Shown in pieces: positions 41,500 to 52,370 of a DNA stretch of 64,000 bases (positions are counted from its first letter, which is position 1; each line of letters begins with the position of its first letter). The stretch is from Anodontia alba. Taxonomy: Eukaryota > Mollusca > Bivalvia > Lucinida > Lucinidae. The notes beneath the pieces are model-generated. The model had not been told where the DNA came from, did no database searches, and saw nothing but the letters and a program-made list of their open reading frames with translations. The position numbers and the translations under genes were made by a program. The DNA lies in contig OZ024821.1 of the NCBI GenBank assembly GCA_964016985.1, forward strand, positions 15,363,211 through 15,427,210. The letters are read 5' to 3'.

Positions 41500-41640
41500 G
41501 AAAGGGAAGAATTTCTCCCAAGGGGAGCAAACCTTTTCCTTTGTAAGCAGACCCTATCAGAAGGGAACTAAAAACATTTTCAACAGAGTTGCCTCCCCTG
41601 AAAGTGTATCCATTCCTTTTAAATGGAGCATGATGTAGTT
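41500..41640. repeat. PAL-H right half
   Basis: GGAAGAATTTCTCCCAAGGG, AAGCAGACCCTATCAGAAGG and GTTGCCTCCCCTGAAAGTG match the right arm of 43200-43478. Confidence 0.6.
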
Positions 41641-41703
41641 AAAACATCTTTCCATATGCAGAAAATGTAGGGTCAAGATCAGTCTGCAAATCTACATCTA
41701 CAG

Positions 41704-41914
41704 TTAACCCTTCTCATGCTGAATAAATTAAGATGCCACGCCCACTTATAATTTCCAGCCAATCAAATTATTTGATCCGGGTTTTTGATAGAAATTCACA
41801 TATTTAATGACAAACAGTGCAGATCCAGATCAGTTGGCTTCTTCAGAAGCCAACTGATCTGGATCTACACTGTTTGCTAAGATAGGGAATGTCGTGCTCA
41901 GCAAGAGAAGGGTT
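41704..41914. mobile_element. PAL-E foldback element, complete
   Basis: It is bounded by TTAA on both sides, with ends CCCTTCTCATGCTGAA and CTCAGCAAGAGAAGGG. The left interior has ATGCCACGCCCACTTATAAT. The core palindrome is CAGATCCAGATCAGTTGGC with its complement at 41814-41880. The TTAA flanks suggest a piggyBac-type duplication. Confidence 0.87.
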
Positions 41915-41915
41915 A

Positions 41916-42122
41916 ATGTCCTAAAATTTCAAACCGGTTATTCCATACTTTTCTGCTAAAATTTTGCTTTTTATGCAGTTGTTTCTTAAAAGACTTACTG
42001 AAATGGCAAACAAGGAGGCCCTGATCAGACTGCTCCTGCAGTCTGATCTGTGTCTGCACTGTTTGCCTATGCTATTTTGTCAGAAACTTTCGTATACAAA
42101 ATTTTAAGACATTTACTGTAAT
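41916..42122. mobile_element. PAL-F foldback element
   Basis: AATGTCCTAAAATTTCAAAC, TTTGCTTTTTATGCAGTTG, the core GATCAGACTGCTCCTGCAGT, TTGTCAGAAACTTTCG and AATTTTAAGACATTTACTGT. Confidence 0.8.
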
Positions 42123-42159
42123 CAGTATCATCACTATTTGCCCCAGAGATTGTCTCCGT

Positions 42160-42345
42160 ACTGATCCTAAGGAATTGTCACCATTTCACAATGGGAGACA
42201 ATTTATGCAGACAGGTTGCCTCTTCCCTATTTCAAATGTTCAAAAAAAAAAGGGAAGAATTATCTCCCAGAGTGAATTCTTTCCAAGCGAATTTTTTCCT
42301 TTAAGAGTAGCCCCAATGAGAAGGGAATAAATACTTAAATTATTT
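42160..42345. repeat. PAL-H, diverged copy
   Basis: GGGAGACAATTTATGCAGAC, GGGAAGAATTATCTCCCAG and TTTAAGAGTAGCCCCAATGA. Confidence 0.55.
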
Positions 42346-42369
42346 TCCTTGCAGATGTGCAGTCTGGCC

Positions 42370-42612
42370 TTGAGGTTATAAAACTTTTTTCATGCTCAAC
42401 TCAGCTGAGCATGAAATTTTCTCTGCTAATAAATATGAAAATGCCAACTATTGTTGGCATTTTCATATTTATTAGCAAAGAAAATTTCATGCTCAGGTAT
42501 ATTTAGCCAGAAAGAATTTGCAATTGTTAATAATTTGAGATTTATCAGAAGGACAAAATTCATGCTCAGCTGAGTTGAGCATGAAAAAAGTTTTATAACC
42601 TTGGGCCCTGGC
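42370..42612. mobile_element. PAL-D foldback element, copy 2
   Basis: TTATAAAACTTTTTTCATGC and CATGAAAAAAGTTTTATAAC are long inverted ends, each containing CTCAGCTGAG-type palindromes. The inner hairpin GAAAATGCCAAC..GTTGGCATTTTC is at 42436-42471. Opposite orientation to 527-752. Confidence 0.87.
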
Positions 42613-42829
42613 CTGGATCTTCAATATTCACAAGTTGGGAAAATGTTCTTATTCCACATCATGCCATGTCTCATTTTCTGTTAGCTGATACGGACTGATT
42701 TGCCTTGAATGACAATAACTCCTGTCATGACAAAACCGGCTTTTGAACATATGCATACCATAATCTCCCTGCCAAATAAAGTATGCATACTTCCTTAAAT
42801 GCATTTGATCCAAAGACCATCCATCTTCA

Positions 42830-43035
42830 CAATTAGCATGATGGATAAATTTTTTAACCAGACAACATTTTGAAATATTTTCTTATTTCTCCCAGAAAAC
42901 AGGATTTGAAATTTCATGCAAATTGTCTCCAACAGAGATAAATTGCATGAAATGTCAAATCCTGTTTCCCAATAAAAATAAGAAAAATATTTCGAAATGT
43001 CATCTGAAAAGCTTACCCAGAGTGCAATGCATTGA
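42830..43035. mobile_element. PAL-B foldback element
   Basis: ACAACATTTTGAAATATTTT, CCCAGAAAACAGGATTTG and TTTCATGCAAATTGTCTCC, with near-perfect complements ending CATCTGAAAAGCTTACCCAG. Confidence 0.82.
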
Positions 43036-43199
43036 AGAAACAACGTTCTATGAACTGGCTGTGGGATGCAGTCTGGACTGGGCTATGAACAGACTGTGCA
43101 TACTGCAGTCTGGTCGGGGCAGCACCGATTACAATGTCCAAAAGACAAGTTCTGTCACAACTGGGTTAAGGTATTAAATGTAATAATTTCATGCTGAAC

Positions 43200-43478
43200 A
43201 CTAACTTTAAGGGGACTGCATACACTAGGTAGATATCCTGCCATTTTTTACAAGAAGGATAACTTCTGTGACTTTCTGTTTCCTTTCCTGCATACCCATC
43301 CCTTCTAAAAAGGGGTCTACTCTAAAAGGAAAGAATTTGCTCCCAATTCTTGCCTTTTAGAGTAGACCCCTTGGGAGCAAATTGTTGCCTTTTAGAGTAG
43401 ACCCCTTTTCAGAAGGGAGGCAATAACAATTTTGACAGAATAGTCTCCCCTGAAAGTGTAACCATTCCCCTTAACAAT
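43200..43478. mobile_element. PAL-H foldback element, complete with extra arm
   Basis: TTTAAGGGGACTGCATACAC and CATTCCCCTTAA form the ends. AAAAGGGGTCTACTCTAAAA and two copies of TTTTAGAGTAGACCCCTT make a three-arm interior. Confidence 0.82.
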
Positions 43479-43571
43479 GTGGTAAGTTTGTAAATGTAAT
43501 GAATAGTCATTATGTCTCTCGTTTTGAAAATAAAAACTGTTACCAGTACATCTCAAATAAAATTTCACAAC

Positions 43572-43816
43572 TCGAGGGTTGAGCGCAAGACTATGGTAAC
43601 TCAAACATATTTTTGAAACCCTTGTTTAGGGGCAACTTGGACCCCTTTGTAAACAATGCAAATTTAGGTGCCATTGCTCATACGAGCAATGGCACCTAAA
43701 TTTTCATTGTTTACAGAAAGAAATGTTGTAATCTTCATAACGCCTTCATGGTGAGGAGATTAGGTTTGGGGAAAAACAACCATCTGACTTACGCTAGTCT
43801 TGCGCTCAACCCTCGA
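43572..43816. mobile_element. Foldback element with 22 bp TIRs and a nested hairpin
   Basis: TCGAGGGTTGAGCGCAAGAC plus TA (43572-43593) is exactly inverted at 43795-43816. Inside, GTAAACAATGCAAATTTAGG and GGTGCCATTGCTC pair with their complements at 43653-43719. Single copy here. Confidence 0.87.
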
Positions 43817-43904
43817 TTACTATAATGAACTAGAGCACAAGAAAATCTTTGTTACACCACGCATCAGTGAAGAAACAGGTACACCTACAGCCTTAAGGGA
43901 AATG

Positions 43905-44150
43905 GATGAGCTTTAGGAGAGGTACCTCAACTGCCAAAATTTGTTGTCTCCCTACTAAAAAAGTGCCTACTCTAAAGGGAAAGAATTTGGGGTAAATTCT
44001 TTTCCTTTTAGAGTTGACCCCATTTCAGAAGGGGACTGGTATATAAGAAAGCAGGATGTCTCAAAAGTTGTCTCCCTTTGCAAATATGGCAGAAAATCTA
44101 TCGAGTGCACTTTGCAAATATGGCAGAAAATCTATCCAGTCCCCTAAAAT
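43905..44150. repeat. PAL-H element, diverged
   Basis: AAAGTGCCTACTCTAAAGGG, TCTTTTCCTTTTAGAGTTGA, then AGTTGTCTCCCTTTGCAAAT. GCAAATATGGCAGAAAATC is duplicated at 44080 and 44112. Confidence 0.7.
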
Positions 44151-44545
44151 ATTCGTTGTTAGCAAAGTATAGTCAACATAGCCAAGATTAAGTGCAGGTC
44201 AGGAGTACTGGCTCCACGGGACTGTCAGATGTGATGCAAAGGCTGCCCCTTTTCTTGAAAGATTACATATAGTGTAACAAGGTTTTCCTCTGTTTCTGCT
44301 CAATTATGTAACCTTTTCCATGCAACAATTAAATCGATAAATGAAGTCTAGCACAACATCCAATCTTCAGCATTCATACGATGAGTACACTACAACGTAA
44401 CATTTGTCACAATCTGGTGACAGGAAAATAAGCCATTCGATGAGAAATGTGCCAGGAAGCACATACTAACAACCCAGATGAGCCTTTACATCCAGTCTGA
44501 TTCATCACTCCAGATTTCAAGGTTTTTTTTGTTTTTATTTCCAAC

Positions 44546-44700
44546 CATAATCTACTGATAGGTTTTCTCATTTTCCATAAGAACATATTATGGGTACTCA
44601 TTAGAAATGCCTCACAGAGGCACTTCTAATGAGTACCCATAATATGTTTTTTTTTGAAAAATTATTTAACAGGAAACTTCTCTTATCAGAAGCTATGTTA
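44546..44700. repeat. PAL-A foldback element
   Basis: AACATATTATGGGTACTCAT and ATGAGTACCCATAATATG arms are nearly perfect; the right end is CTTATCAGAAGCTATG. Confidence 0.85.
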
Positions 44701-45109
44701 TAAGGGTCTTTGCTTATTATAATATGTGTAAGGGCAAAAAGGGCCCTTAGGCCATATGCAGAAAGTGAAAAAAGGGGCCCAGATCAATGCAATCCAAGAC
44801 TATCTGATATTTTCTACAGAACTGAGAGAATCTGATAGATGGTTAACAAAGTCCCAGATCAGACTCAGACTGTGTGAATGCACAGGCTGATCTGGGCCTA
44901 AATTGTCTGCATACAGCATGAGGGCTATTTCACTGCAGTTCACATCTAGCATTCTTTGACACTCATCAACTCACTGTTAAGCAGACTTACTTTCAAGGCT
45001 CTGTTGAGACTGACATGCAAAGACCAATCTGGATCACTGACATCAACATATGCCCTGAAAGGCACATTTTCTCATGGCTTGGCTCAAAGTTATTTTCACC
45101 ACTGAACAT

Positions 45110-45287
45110 ATCTCCAGATAAGAGGGAATCCAGATAAATATTTTTACTTATTATCCATAAAAACATATATTGTGTGTACTCATTAGAAGCACCTCGATGA
45201 GTACCCACAATATATGTTTTTGTGTAGAAATAAAAATACCAACATTTTTTTTGATGAAAAAAAAAGTGGATTATCTGAAGCTATGCC
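45110..45287. repeat. PAL-A foldback element with deleted centre
   Basis: Left end ATCTCCAGATAAGAGGG; core TGTGTACTCATTAGAAG joins directly to CGATGAGTACCCAC; right end GATTATCTGAAGCTATG. Confidence 0.85.
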
Positions 45288-45579
45288 ACTGTAAGCTCAA
45301 AACTTGTCTGGTATCCATTCCCATCCTGCAGCAGACTGGTTTTGGTCTACAAGTGAAAAGTAACTTCCCTATCTTCAAGCTAACACATTAACATGATAAA
45401 TATGATCATTTTGATTTTGAAAAAATGTTACCATGGCAACTATTTGATCTTATGGCACCCTTAGTTACCGAACTAGAAACCACTTGAGATGCTCTATATT
45501 ACAGGGCTCCAGGAAAGCAGGGTATCTAAAAGTTTTCATATCTCTCCATGACAACATACATTGTGCATCTGAACATATT

Positions 45580-45790
45580 AATGCCAAGCACTCAGGGTAA
45601 AATTTACAGTAGACAACATTTTGAAATATTTTTTCTTATTTTTTCCAGTATACAGGATTTGACATTCCATGTAAATGGTCTTCAGTGGAGACAATACGCA
45701 TAAAATGACAAATCCTGTTTTCTGGGAAAAATAAGAAAAAATATTGCCAATTTGTTGTCTGCTGAATTAACCAGGAGAGAGCTTAAGGTT
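45580..45790. mobile_element. PAL-B foldback element
   Basis: CCAAGCACTCAGGGTAAAAT, ACAGGATTTGACATTCCATG, AAATCCTGTTTTCTGGGAAA and GTCTGCTGAATTAACCAGG. Confidence 0.82.
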
Positions 45791-45928
45791 AAATTCATCT
45801 GTTTCTTGGAGATACTTCTTTTGATATGCCCAAGCTATGTTTTCATGAAGCAAAAAACTCATTTTGGCTACATAAAGAAAGAAAAAAAAAAACGTTTTTA
45901 TCTGGAGTGCTGACTATGATTATATAAG

Positions 45929-46130
45929 AGAACTTAATGCTTAGCGCTCTGGGTAAAATTTTCAGGCAATTACATACTGAAATATTTTTCTTATTTTTCC
46001 CAGAAACAGATTTTGACATTTCATGCAACATTTGCATGAAATGTCAAACCCTGTTTTCTGGATAAAATAAGAAAAAATATTATCAATTTGTCTTTTGCTG
46101 ATTTTGCCCAGAGAGTGCTTAAGGTTAAAT
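45929..46130. mobile_element. PAL-B foldback element with TTAA ends
   Basis: TTAATGCTTAGCGCTCTGGG and CAGAGAGTGCTTAAGGTTAA bound it. The centre CATGCAACATTTGCATG is short. Confidence 0.85.
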
Positions 46131-46373
46131 TCATCTGTCTCTTAGAAATAATATTTTTGATATTCCCAAGCCATGTCTTTATGAAGCAACAGAAAATATT
46201 TTAGCTAAAGAAAGAAAGTAAACAAGTTTTTTTTTTTGTTTTTTTTTTTGAGTGCTGACTATTATGAAAACGTAATAAAAGAACTTAAAATATGATTGTT
46301 TTCTAAGAAACCCGTCTTATGACATACACAAATGGTGAAGGCCCAAGTCAGCCTACCAATCACAACACTAAGC

Positions 46374-46560
46374 ATAGTTCTAGATAAGAGGGGATGTTAG
46401 GAAAACATTTTTCTTTTTTCTCCATGAAAACATATGTTGCAGGTACTCATTAGAAGCTCCTTGGTGAGGCACTTCTAATGAGTATACACAACATGTTTGT
46501 AAATATTAACAATTTTTGGTTGAAAAAAAAAAAAAAAACGACTTATCTGGAGCTATGACT
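46374..46560. repeat. PAL-A foldback element
   Basis: CATAGTTCTAGATAAGAGG, TTGCAGGTACTCATTAGAAG, a 16 bp A-run, and CTTATCTGGAGCTATG. Confidence 0.85.
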
Positions 46561-46682
46561 AAAGACTACGCCTTCACCATCATTTGAATTCTGCAAAAAC
46601 CAAACAGCCTGTGTCCAACAGGTCCTACCCACAGGGGTGAGAACAGTCCTTAAGAATCAATCCTGAAATCTAAATATTCAGT

Positions 46683-46846
46683 CCAAAAACTACTAATATT
46701 TTTCTTATTTCTCAATAAAAACATATATTGTGGGTACTCATTAGAAGTGCCTCGGGGAGGCACTTCTAATGAGTACCCACAATATATGTTTTTACTGAGA
46801 AATAGTAAAGTATATGCAGATACTCCCTCTTATCTAGAACAATGCA
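46683..46846. repeat. PAL-A foldback element
   Basis: Perfect arms ATATATTGTGGGTACTCATT to AATGAGTACCCACAATATAT; the right end is CTCTTATCTAGAACAATG. Confidence 0.85.
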
Positions 46847-47269
46847 ACTAATAATTAGTTTAATAAATAGTTTTTGAAGTTATTTCAGGCATATATTAAC
46901 CGAAATAAATACTTTTGACACAAAAGAATGGAATTGTATACAAGTGTGAAAGTGAAATTTCATGCTTAAAATGGAAGTTCTCAATCCTGAAATCAGGATT
47001 AATCCTGAAGTTTCCCATCCCTGTACCCAGAAGTACTGATATTTTTCTTACTTCTCAATTCAAAACATATGTTGTTTCTCCATGAAAACATATGTTCTGG
47101 ATACAATAAACATTGAGGCCTCATACTGAATAATTTTTTCCATGCCTGAAAGTCCCTGCTTTTGCAGACTTAAACAGTCCTTTTAAACAGATTATCGGTA
47201 AATATGGAAAAATCAAAATCTAAAAGCCTGAAATCAAGAAAGTCAAGCTCTTAAATCCTGCAAAACCTG

Positions 47270-47465
47270 AAAAATATGAGGCCAGACATTCTAAAATTTT
47301 GAACACTTATTTCATTATTTTTTTGGCTTAAATTTTGCTTTTTATGCAGTTGTTTCTTAAAATGCTCAGTGGAATGGCCTCTGTAATGGTAAGAATTGTA
47401 TACAGTTTGGTAAGGTATGCAGAATTCACACGCACAAAGACAGGTTACATCATTGTACTGCAATT
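47270..47465. repeat. PAL-F left half
   Basis: TTCTAAAATTTTGAACACT, TTGGCTTAAATTTTGC, TTTTTATGCAGTTGTTTC and TGCTCAGTGGAATGGC; the core and right arm are lost. Confidence 0.6.
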
Positions 47466-47639
47466 CATTAGTTCTCTGCTTTCAGTGGTAATGAGTTTGG
47501 CAAGCATTAGTTGATGCTCCAGAACAGTGTCATCTATTGACATAAAAATATATATACATTTTGCTCATTTCTTTAAAACATCATGGAGAATATATATATT
47601 ATCGAAAAAATTCAACTCAAGCAGGTTTTCATCACTGCA

Positions 47640-47780
47640 CAGCTCCAGATAAGATGATTTATTTCTACACCAAACCGTGTCTTGTGTACTCATTGTAACT
47701 GCCTCAACATGGGGATTCCAGTGAGTACACACGATATACTTCGGTGCAAAACAACACTTATCTTCTCAATACTCCTTTTT
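47640..47780. repeat. PAL-A element, diverged
   Basis: ACAGCTCCAGATAAGATG, TTGTGTACTCATTGTAACTG and AGTGAGTACACACGATATA. Confidence 0.7.
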
Positions 47781-47817
47781 CTGGACCCATGACGATCACT
47801 GAATATCAATAAAGTTT

Positions 47818-48056
47818 TAAGGGGAACTGATATACCATCAAGGGAGATAACTCTTTCAATATTGCTTTGTCTTTCTTCTGAAAAGGGGTCTACTCTAAAA
47901 GGAAAGAATTTGCTCCCAAAAGGAGCAAATTCTTTCCTTTTAGCATAGACCCCTTTTAGTAAGGGGCTGATGTACAGAAAAGCTAACAGAAGTCACAGCG
48001 GTTGTCTCCCTTGTAAAACATAGCAGAAACTCTGCTAAGGCCTGGTCTCCTTAATA
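47818..48056. mobile_element. PAL-H foldback element, clean copy
   Basis: TTAAGGGGAACTGATATACC opens it. The centre AAAAGGGGTCTACTCTAAAA..TTTTAGCATAGACCCCTTTT is almost perfect. It ends GGTCTCCTTAA. Confidence 0.87.
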
Positions 48057-48137
48057 TTTCCAGTTAAGTTACTGTATATGTGTAGCACTTTTGTTAGTAA
48101 TTTTGAATATAAAAAAATAAATATTTGTAAATACAAT

Positions 48138-48295
48138 CACAACTCCAGATAAGATGGGGTATGCATGATAGTTTTTTTTATTTCTCTTCAAAAACATGCT
48201 TCTCATGACTACTTCAACATATGTTTTTGTGGAGAAATAAGAAAAACTGTTAGTACTTTTTGGCTGCAAAAAGTGCCTTATCTGGAACTATGATA
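48138..48295. repeat. PAL-A foldback element, centre lost
   Basis: CACAACTCCAGATAAGATGG and CTTATCTGGAACTATG ends are present; the GTGGGTACTCATTAG core is reduced to CATGACTACTTC. Confidence 0.8.
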
Positions 48296-48470
48296 ATGCT
48301 TGTAGATAAAATAAATCTGGCATCCAACACTGGCGAATTAAAAAAGCAAATGTCTCCAAGCAAAATAATACTTAAACGATTCTGAGACAACTCCTCTTTT
48401 GTTAAAATTTATTGTCTTTATTCAATAAACCTTTCCATTTATAGTTCTACCTACTTTTGACCTTTACCAC

Positions 48471-48655
48471 TCTTTGGGCAAATTCAGCCAAGTTATATTG
48501 ATAATATTTTTCTTAATTTTCCCAGAAAACAGGATTTCTCCATTGGAGACGATTTGCATGAAATGTTGAATCCCGTTTCCTGGCAAAAAATAAGAAAAAA
48601 ATATTTCAAATTGTCGTCTGCTGACATTTCTACCCGGAGTGGTATGTGTTAAGTT
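48471..48655. mobile_element. PAL-B foldback element
   Basis: ATATTTTTCTTAATTTTCCC, AACAGGATTT joined to CTCCATTGGAGACGATTTGC, then AATCCCGTTTCCTGG and TTCTACCCGGAGTGG. Confidence 0.78.
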
Positions 48656-49600
48656 CAGAGGTCAAGTAGTTATATCCAAAATGACCATTCCAATAAAATG
48701 ATGTCATGGCTACTATTATAGATTACAGCCAAATTCACCATTTTTGTGGACATGTATTTTAGCTTCTTGTGTATAAATTATGTAGATATCAATAACAAAT
48801 TTAACATTTATAAATGTAAGAAAAAAAAAAATACTTTGAATTTATCTATTTCTTCAAACCTTCTTGGTGACAGTCATGAATTACTGGTTATTTTTAAGTA
48901 GCATTTTCGATTTTGTACTACTGTAGGCTGCCATTTTGTTATTTTTGAATGATGTCTTGTGATGATATCTTCAATGAACAGTGGCATTATTCAGTGACTT
49001 GGAAATAGCTGATAAGCAAAATAATACCAAAACAAATACAGGTACTATAGAAAACAATTATTTTTTCATATGTAGCTACAGCACCTACAGTTTGTGTAAA
49101 TAAAAGCTCTGAATCAGACTATAGTAAATTTGGTAAATCAGATAAATAATGTCTGTATTTACATGTTTTTGGAAGGTCATCTTGTATTGGTAATCACTGA
49201 GGAGTACTATAAATAACAAAAAAAAAAAAAAAAAAAATCCACAACATTATTGTGATAGAGACAGACATTAGGACCAGGCTTCATTTGTAAACAACCGGCA
49301 TATGGTATGGACTTCCAGACTACTCATCTTAGATTTTTAAAATCTACCTGCTGTCATTCGATTGACCAGTCTTAGCTCTTTTTCCTAATGCTGATCACCA
49401 AGCAAAAGAGCTGCTAGTACCAATTTTAGGAAGTCTTCAGTTTGTCCCAGAAGGGCACCTAACATGAGAGTGCTAAAGGTCAAGGTGCCATTTCACTGCT
49501 GTTGCTTTCTTCCCGCACACAGGCTAAAGGTGCACCAGTTTGAGCAAATGAAGCATGGCCTATGAGATTCATAGCAAGTCAGATCTATAGAAGATTACCA
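48656..49600. other. Unassigned interval with a poly-A tract
   Basis: No gene is recognised. An A-run of about 20 bp lies at 49219-49238. Sequence near 49370-49560 is more mixed in composition but carries no clear exon. Confidence 0.45.
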
Positions 49601-49815
49601 CATTTACCCTAAGTATCTGGAATGCCAGGCTTGAGCAAACAGTGTAGACCCAGATCAGACACCGCAAAATGCGGTGTCTGATCTGTGTCTGCAGTTTGCT
49701 ACTCATCCAATGCTTTTAGACATCAACAGGTATTAAAAGATACTGGTTCAGATTTTAGGAGATGTATGGTAAGGAGTTAAGGTGTCCCAATATTTAGGGT
49801 AAATATAGCATTTGC
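49600..49815. repeat. PAL-G repeat copy
   Basis: CAGGCTTGAGCAAACAGTGT, AGACCCAGATCAGACACCGC and its complement GCGGTGTCTGATCTGTGTC form a palindrome at 49637-49695. Then TTTGCTACTCATCCAATG, GGTAAGGAGTTAAGGTG and AATATTTAGGGTAAATATAG. Confidence 0.78.
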
Positions 49816-50029
49816 CATATACATATATTCTATGAAGGTCCTATATTCCATTCAGTTAACTGCAAAAAGTTGGATCAGACTCTGTAAATGTGCAAGGCTG
49901 GGTTTGCTGTTCTCACATGAAAAAATCTTGGTTTCCCACACAAAGCCTAAACTTTTATTGACCTTCACGTTTAAAGGCCAGAAATATTAACCCTTATTCT
50001 GCTGTTTACGTATATTTATGCTTTCACTG

Positions 50030-50205
50030 GGTAAGGTAAATGTCTGAAAATTTACTTTATTCCATACTTTGTTTGGGGGTTTAATTTTGCTTTTTATCCA
50101 ATTATTCTTAAAATACTTAGTGGAATGGCAAACTTGAAACAGTGTTGACCCCTGAAGGAGCAGTCTGAATTGGGTCTGCACTGTTTGCCTATGTGTTAGG
50201 GTCTC
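50030..50205. repeat. PAL-F element, diverged
   Basis: AAGGTAAATGTCTGAAAATT, TTTTGCTTTTTATCCAATTA, GAAGGAGCAGTCTGAATTG and GTCTGCACTGTTTGCC. Confidence 0.65.
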
Positions 50206-50496
50206 AATAAAATCTGTTTAAAACAAGGGAAATAACGAGTGCTCAGGTTAAGGGTACCACTTCCAAAAACCCTGATCAGAAAAAATGCAACAAGAACTGG
50301 GTTAAACTTGAAAAATATATATATTTTTTTTCATTTACCTATCTTTCAACACAGATTTTTCTTCACTAGTTTGTAAACAGAAAGTTCAGCAGAAGGATAA
50401 AAGCGATAGGGAAGAGAGAAAATTACATCAAGACTCAAAAATATTTAGCACCAAATAACATAAAACATACAATGATTCCTCATGTTTAAACAATTT

Positions 50497-50705
50497 TAAC
50501 ACTTACCATGCTAGGAGCAAATTCAGAAGAAGACAAACTGATCATTTTTTCTTATTTTTCCTAAAAGAAAACAGGATCTGACATGCCATGCAAATTACCT
50601 AAAAAATTTGCATGAATTCTCAAATCCTATTTTCTAGGAAAAACAATAATAAAAATATTTCAAAATGTTGTCTGCTGAAATTTTCCCAGCATGCAAAGTG
50701 TTAAA
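50497..50705. mobile_element. PAL-B foldback element with TTAA ends
   Basis: TTAACACTTACCATGCTAGG and CAGCATGCAAAGTGTTAA are the ends. Arms ACAGGATCTGACATGCCATG and TCTCAAATCCTATTTTC. Confidence 0.82.
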
Positions 50706-50819
50706 CATCTAAAATAATTAAAACTGGATATAAAAGCTCAACATCAAACAAAAGTGATTAAATATAATGATAAAACATTCCATACTTTGGAAGCACTTAT
50801 TAACCCATTTTAGAGTGAC

Positions 50820-50998
50820 CATAGCTACAGATAAGAGGGCGATATCCACATAATATTTTTCTTATTTCTCCATGAAAACAAATGTGGGTACTCATTAGAA
50901 GCGCCTCACTGAGGCGCTTCTAATGAGTACCACAACATATATTTTCGTGAAGAAATAAGAAAGATACCTGCATTTTTCGGATGAAAAAGTGCCTAATA
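50820..50998. repeat. PAL-A foldback element
   Basis: CATAGCTACAGATAAGAGGG, TGTGGGTACTCATTAGAAGC with a perfect GCGCCTCACTGAGGCGC centre, and AAAAAGTGCCTAATA at the right. Confidence 0.87.
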
Positions 50999-51024
50999 GA
51001 TTAAATAAACTCTCTCCATACTAT

Positions 51025-51200
51025 ATACTGGAAATCCTAATTTTAGATTTAGGTATGTCAGGCTACCAGCATGTGATTTAGATATTCTTAGAGAAAAAAC
51101 GGCTAAAATGTTTGCAAACAATGGAGACCCTGATCAGATGCCACTGCCACTTCTGATCTAGGGCTGCACCATTTGCCAATTACCCTTTTGAGGGCCTCCA
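51025..51200. repeat. PAL-G-related repeat, subtype b
   Basis: The reverse complement of 12415-12570: GATTTAGGTATGTCAGGCT, ACCCTGATCAGATGCCACTG and ACCATTTGCC. Confidence 0.65.
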
Positions 51201-51224
51201 GATTAAAATGGGTTAAAGATTGAG

Positions 51225-51415
51225 GAGTGATGATAATACTGGGATAATTTTTCTTATTTCTCCATAAAAACTTATGTTTTGGGTACTCATTAGAAGTGCC
51301 TAGCTAGGGCACTTCTAATGACTACCCACAAAGTATGTTTTTACGGAGAACTAGAGAAAATTATTCGAGAATTATCATCAAATACTCCTCCTTAACAAGT
51401 CCCCTGATGACATGC
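51225..51415. mobile_element. PAL-A2 foldback element
   Basis: GAGGAGTGATGATAATACTG and GAATTATCATCAAATACTCC are the ends. The centre is GGGTACTCATTAGAAGTGCC with its complement, the PAL-A core. Confidence 0.82.
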
Positions 51416-51664
51416 ATCTCTCCTTTGTATGATCATCAGATGTCATGTTTTTTAGCTAACGAGGAGTCCGCTACTCTGCTACAATTTTTCTGAGAGATCA
51501 GACAAATGCATCCAAAGTATGACGATGGCTAAAAACCTGATTCTACTGTTTCTCGTCACTAAAATAAATATGCACCAATGTGTTAAACAACAGAGAATGA
51601 AAAAGTGCATGGCAGGACTAAGTTAGCAACTAAAAATGTGGAAAAATTACACCCAAATCTCAAG

Positions 51665-51841
51665 TAAGGTGTTTTTTTTTACAACCAAAATTTATATATG
51701 TTTTTATTTCTCTGCAAAAAAACATGTTGTGCTACTAATTAGAAGTGCCTCACTGAGGTGCTTCTAAAGAGTACCAACAATATGTTTCCATAGAGAAATA
51801 AGAAAAATATTTACTTGATACCCCCTCTTATCCTGAGCTAG
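51665..51841. repeat. PAL-A foldback element
   Basis: TTTTTATTTCTCTGCAAAA, ATTAGAAGTGCCTCACTGAG, GAGAAATAAGAAAAATATTT and CTTATCCTGAGCTA. Confidence 0.8.
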
Positions 51842-51919
51842 GTACACATGTGAAGACATAACTGCTGAGTCCAGCTAAATAATGCCATGTTCCCAGAACA
51901 ATTTCAATTCAAAATTGCT

Positions 51920-52363
51920 CACAGCTCCAGATAAGAGGGGATTGGTATCCACTTAATATTTTTCTTATTTCTCCACAAAAACCTATGTTGTGGGTAGTCA
52001 TCAGAAGTATCTTGCTGAGGCGGTTCTAATGAGTACCTACAACATAGGTTTTCCTGGAGAAATATGAAAATACCAGGACCCAGTTGTTGAAAGCATCGAT
52101 AGCTTAACCAGCTCATTAGTGGTCAAAATGTTAACTATTCTAGTAAGTATAATATCTGATTCACAGGTATTTTTGCTGAAAAATGTGAGTAGCTTTTGCA
52201 AATGCAAAAGCTACTCAATTTTTTTCAGCAAAAATATTAGTGTATATGATATTTAATGATCAAAGTTTTTACGATATGTTAACTGACAACATCGTTAGTT
52301 TTGAACAACTGGGCCCAGTACTCTTTACATGGAATAAGTGCCGTATCTATCTGGAGCTATGAG
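51920..52363. mobile_element. PAL-A element interrupted by PAL-C
   Basis: CACAGCTCCAGATAAGAGGG opens the left part, which continues through GTGGGTAGTCATCAGAAG and TAATGAGTACCTACAACATA to 52078. PAL-C fills 52079-52318, and the PAL-A tail TTTACATGGAATAAGTGCC ends TATCTGGAGCTATG. Confidence 0.87.
52079..52318. mobile_element. PAL-C foldback element nested in PAL-A
   Basis: CCCAGTTGTTGAAAGC and TTTTGAACAACTGGGCCCAG ends; the centre GTGAGTAGCTTTTGCAAATG is palindromic. CCAG lies at both junctions. Confidence 0.87.
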
Positions 52364-52370
52364 TGCTGGT

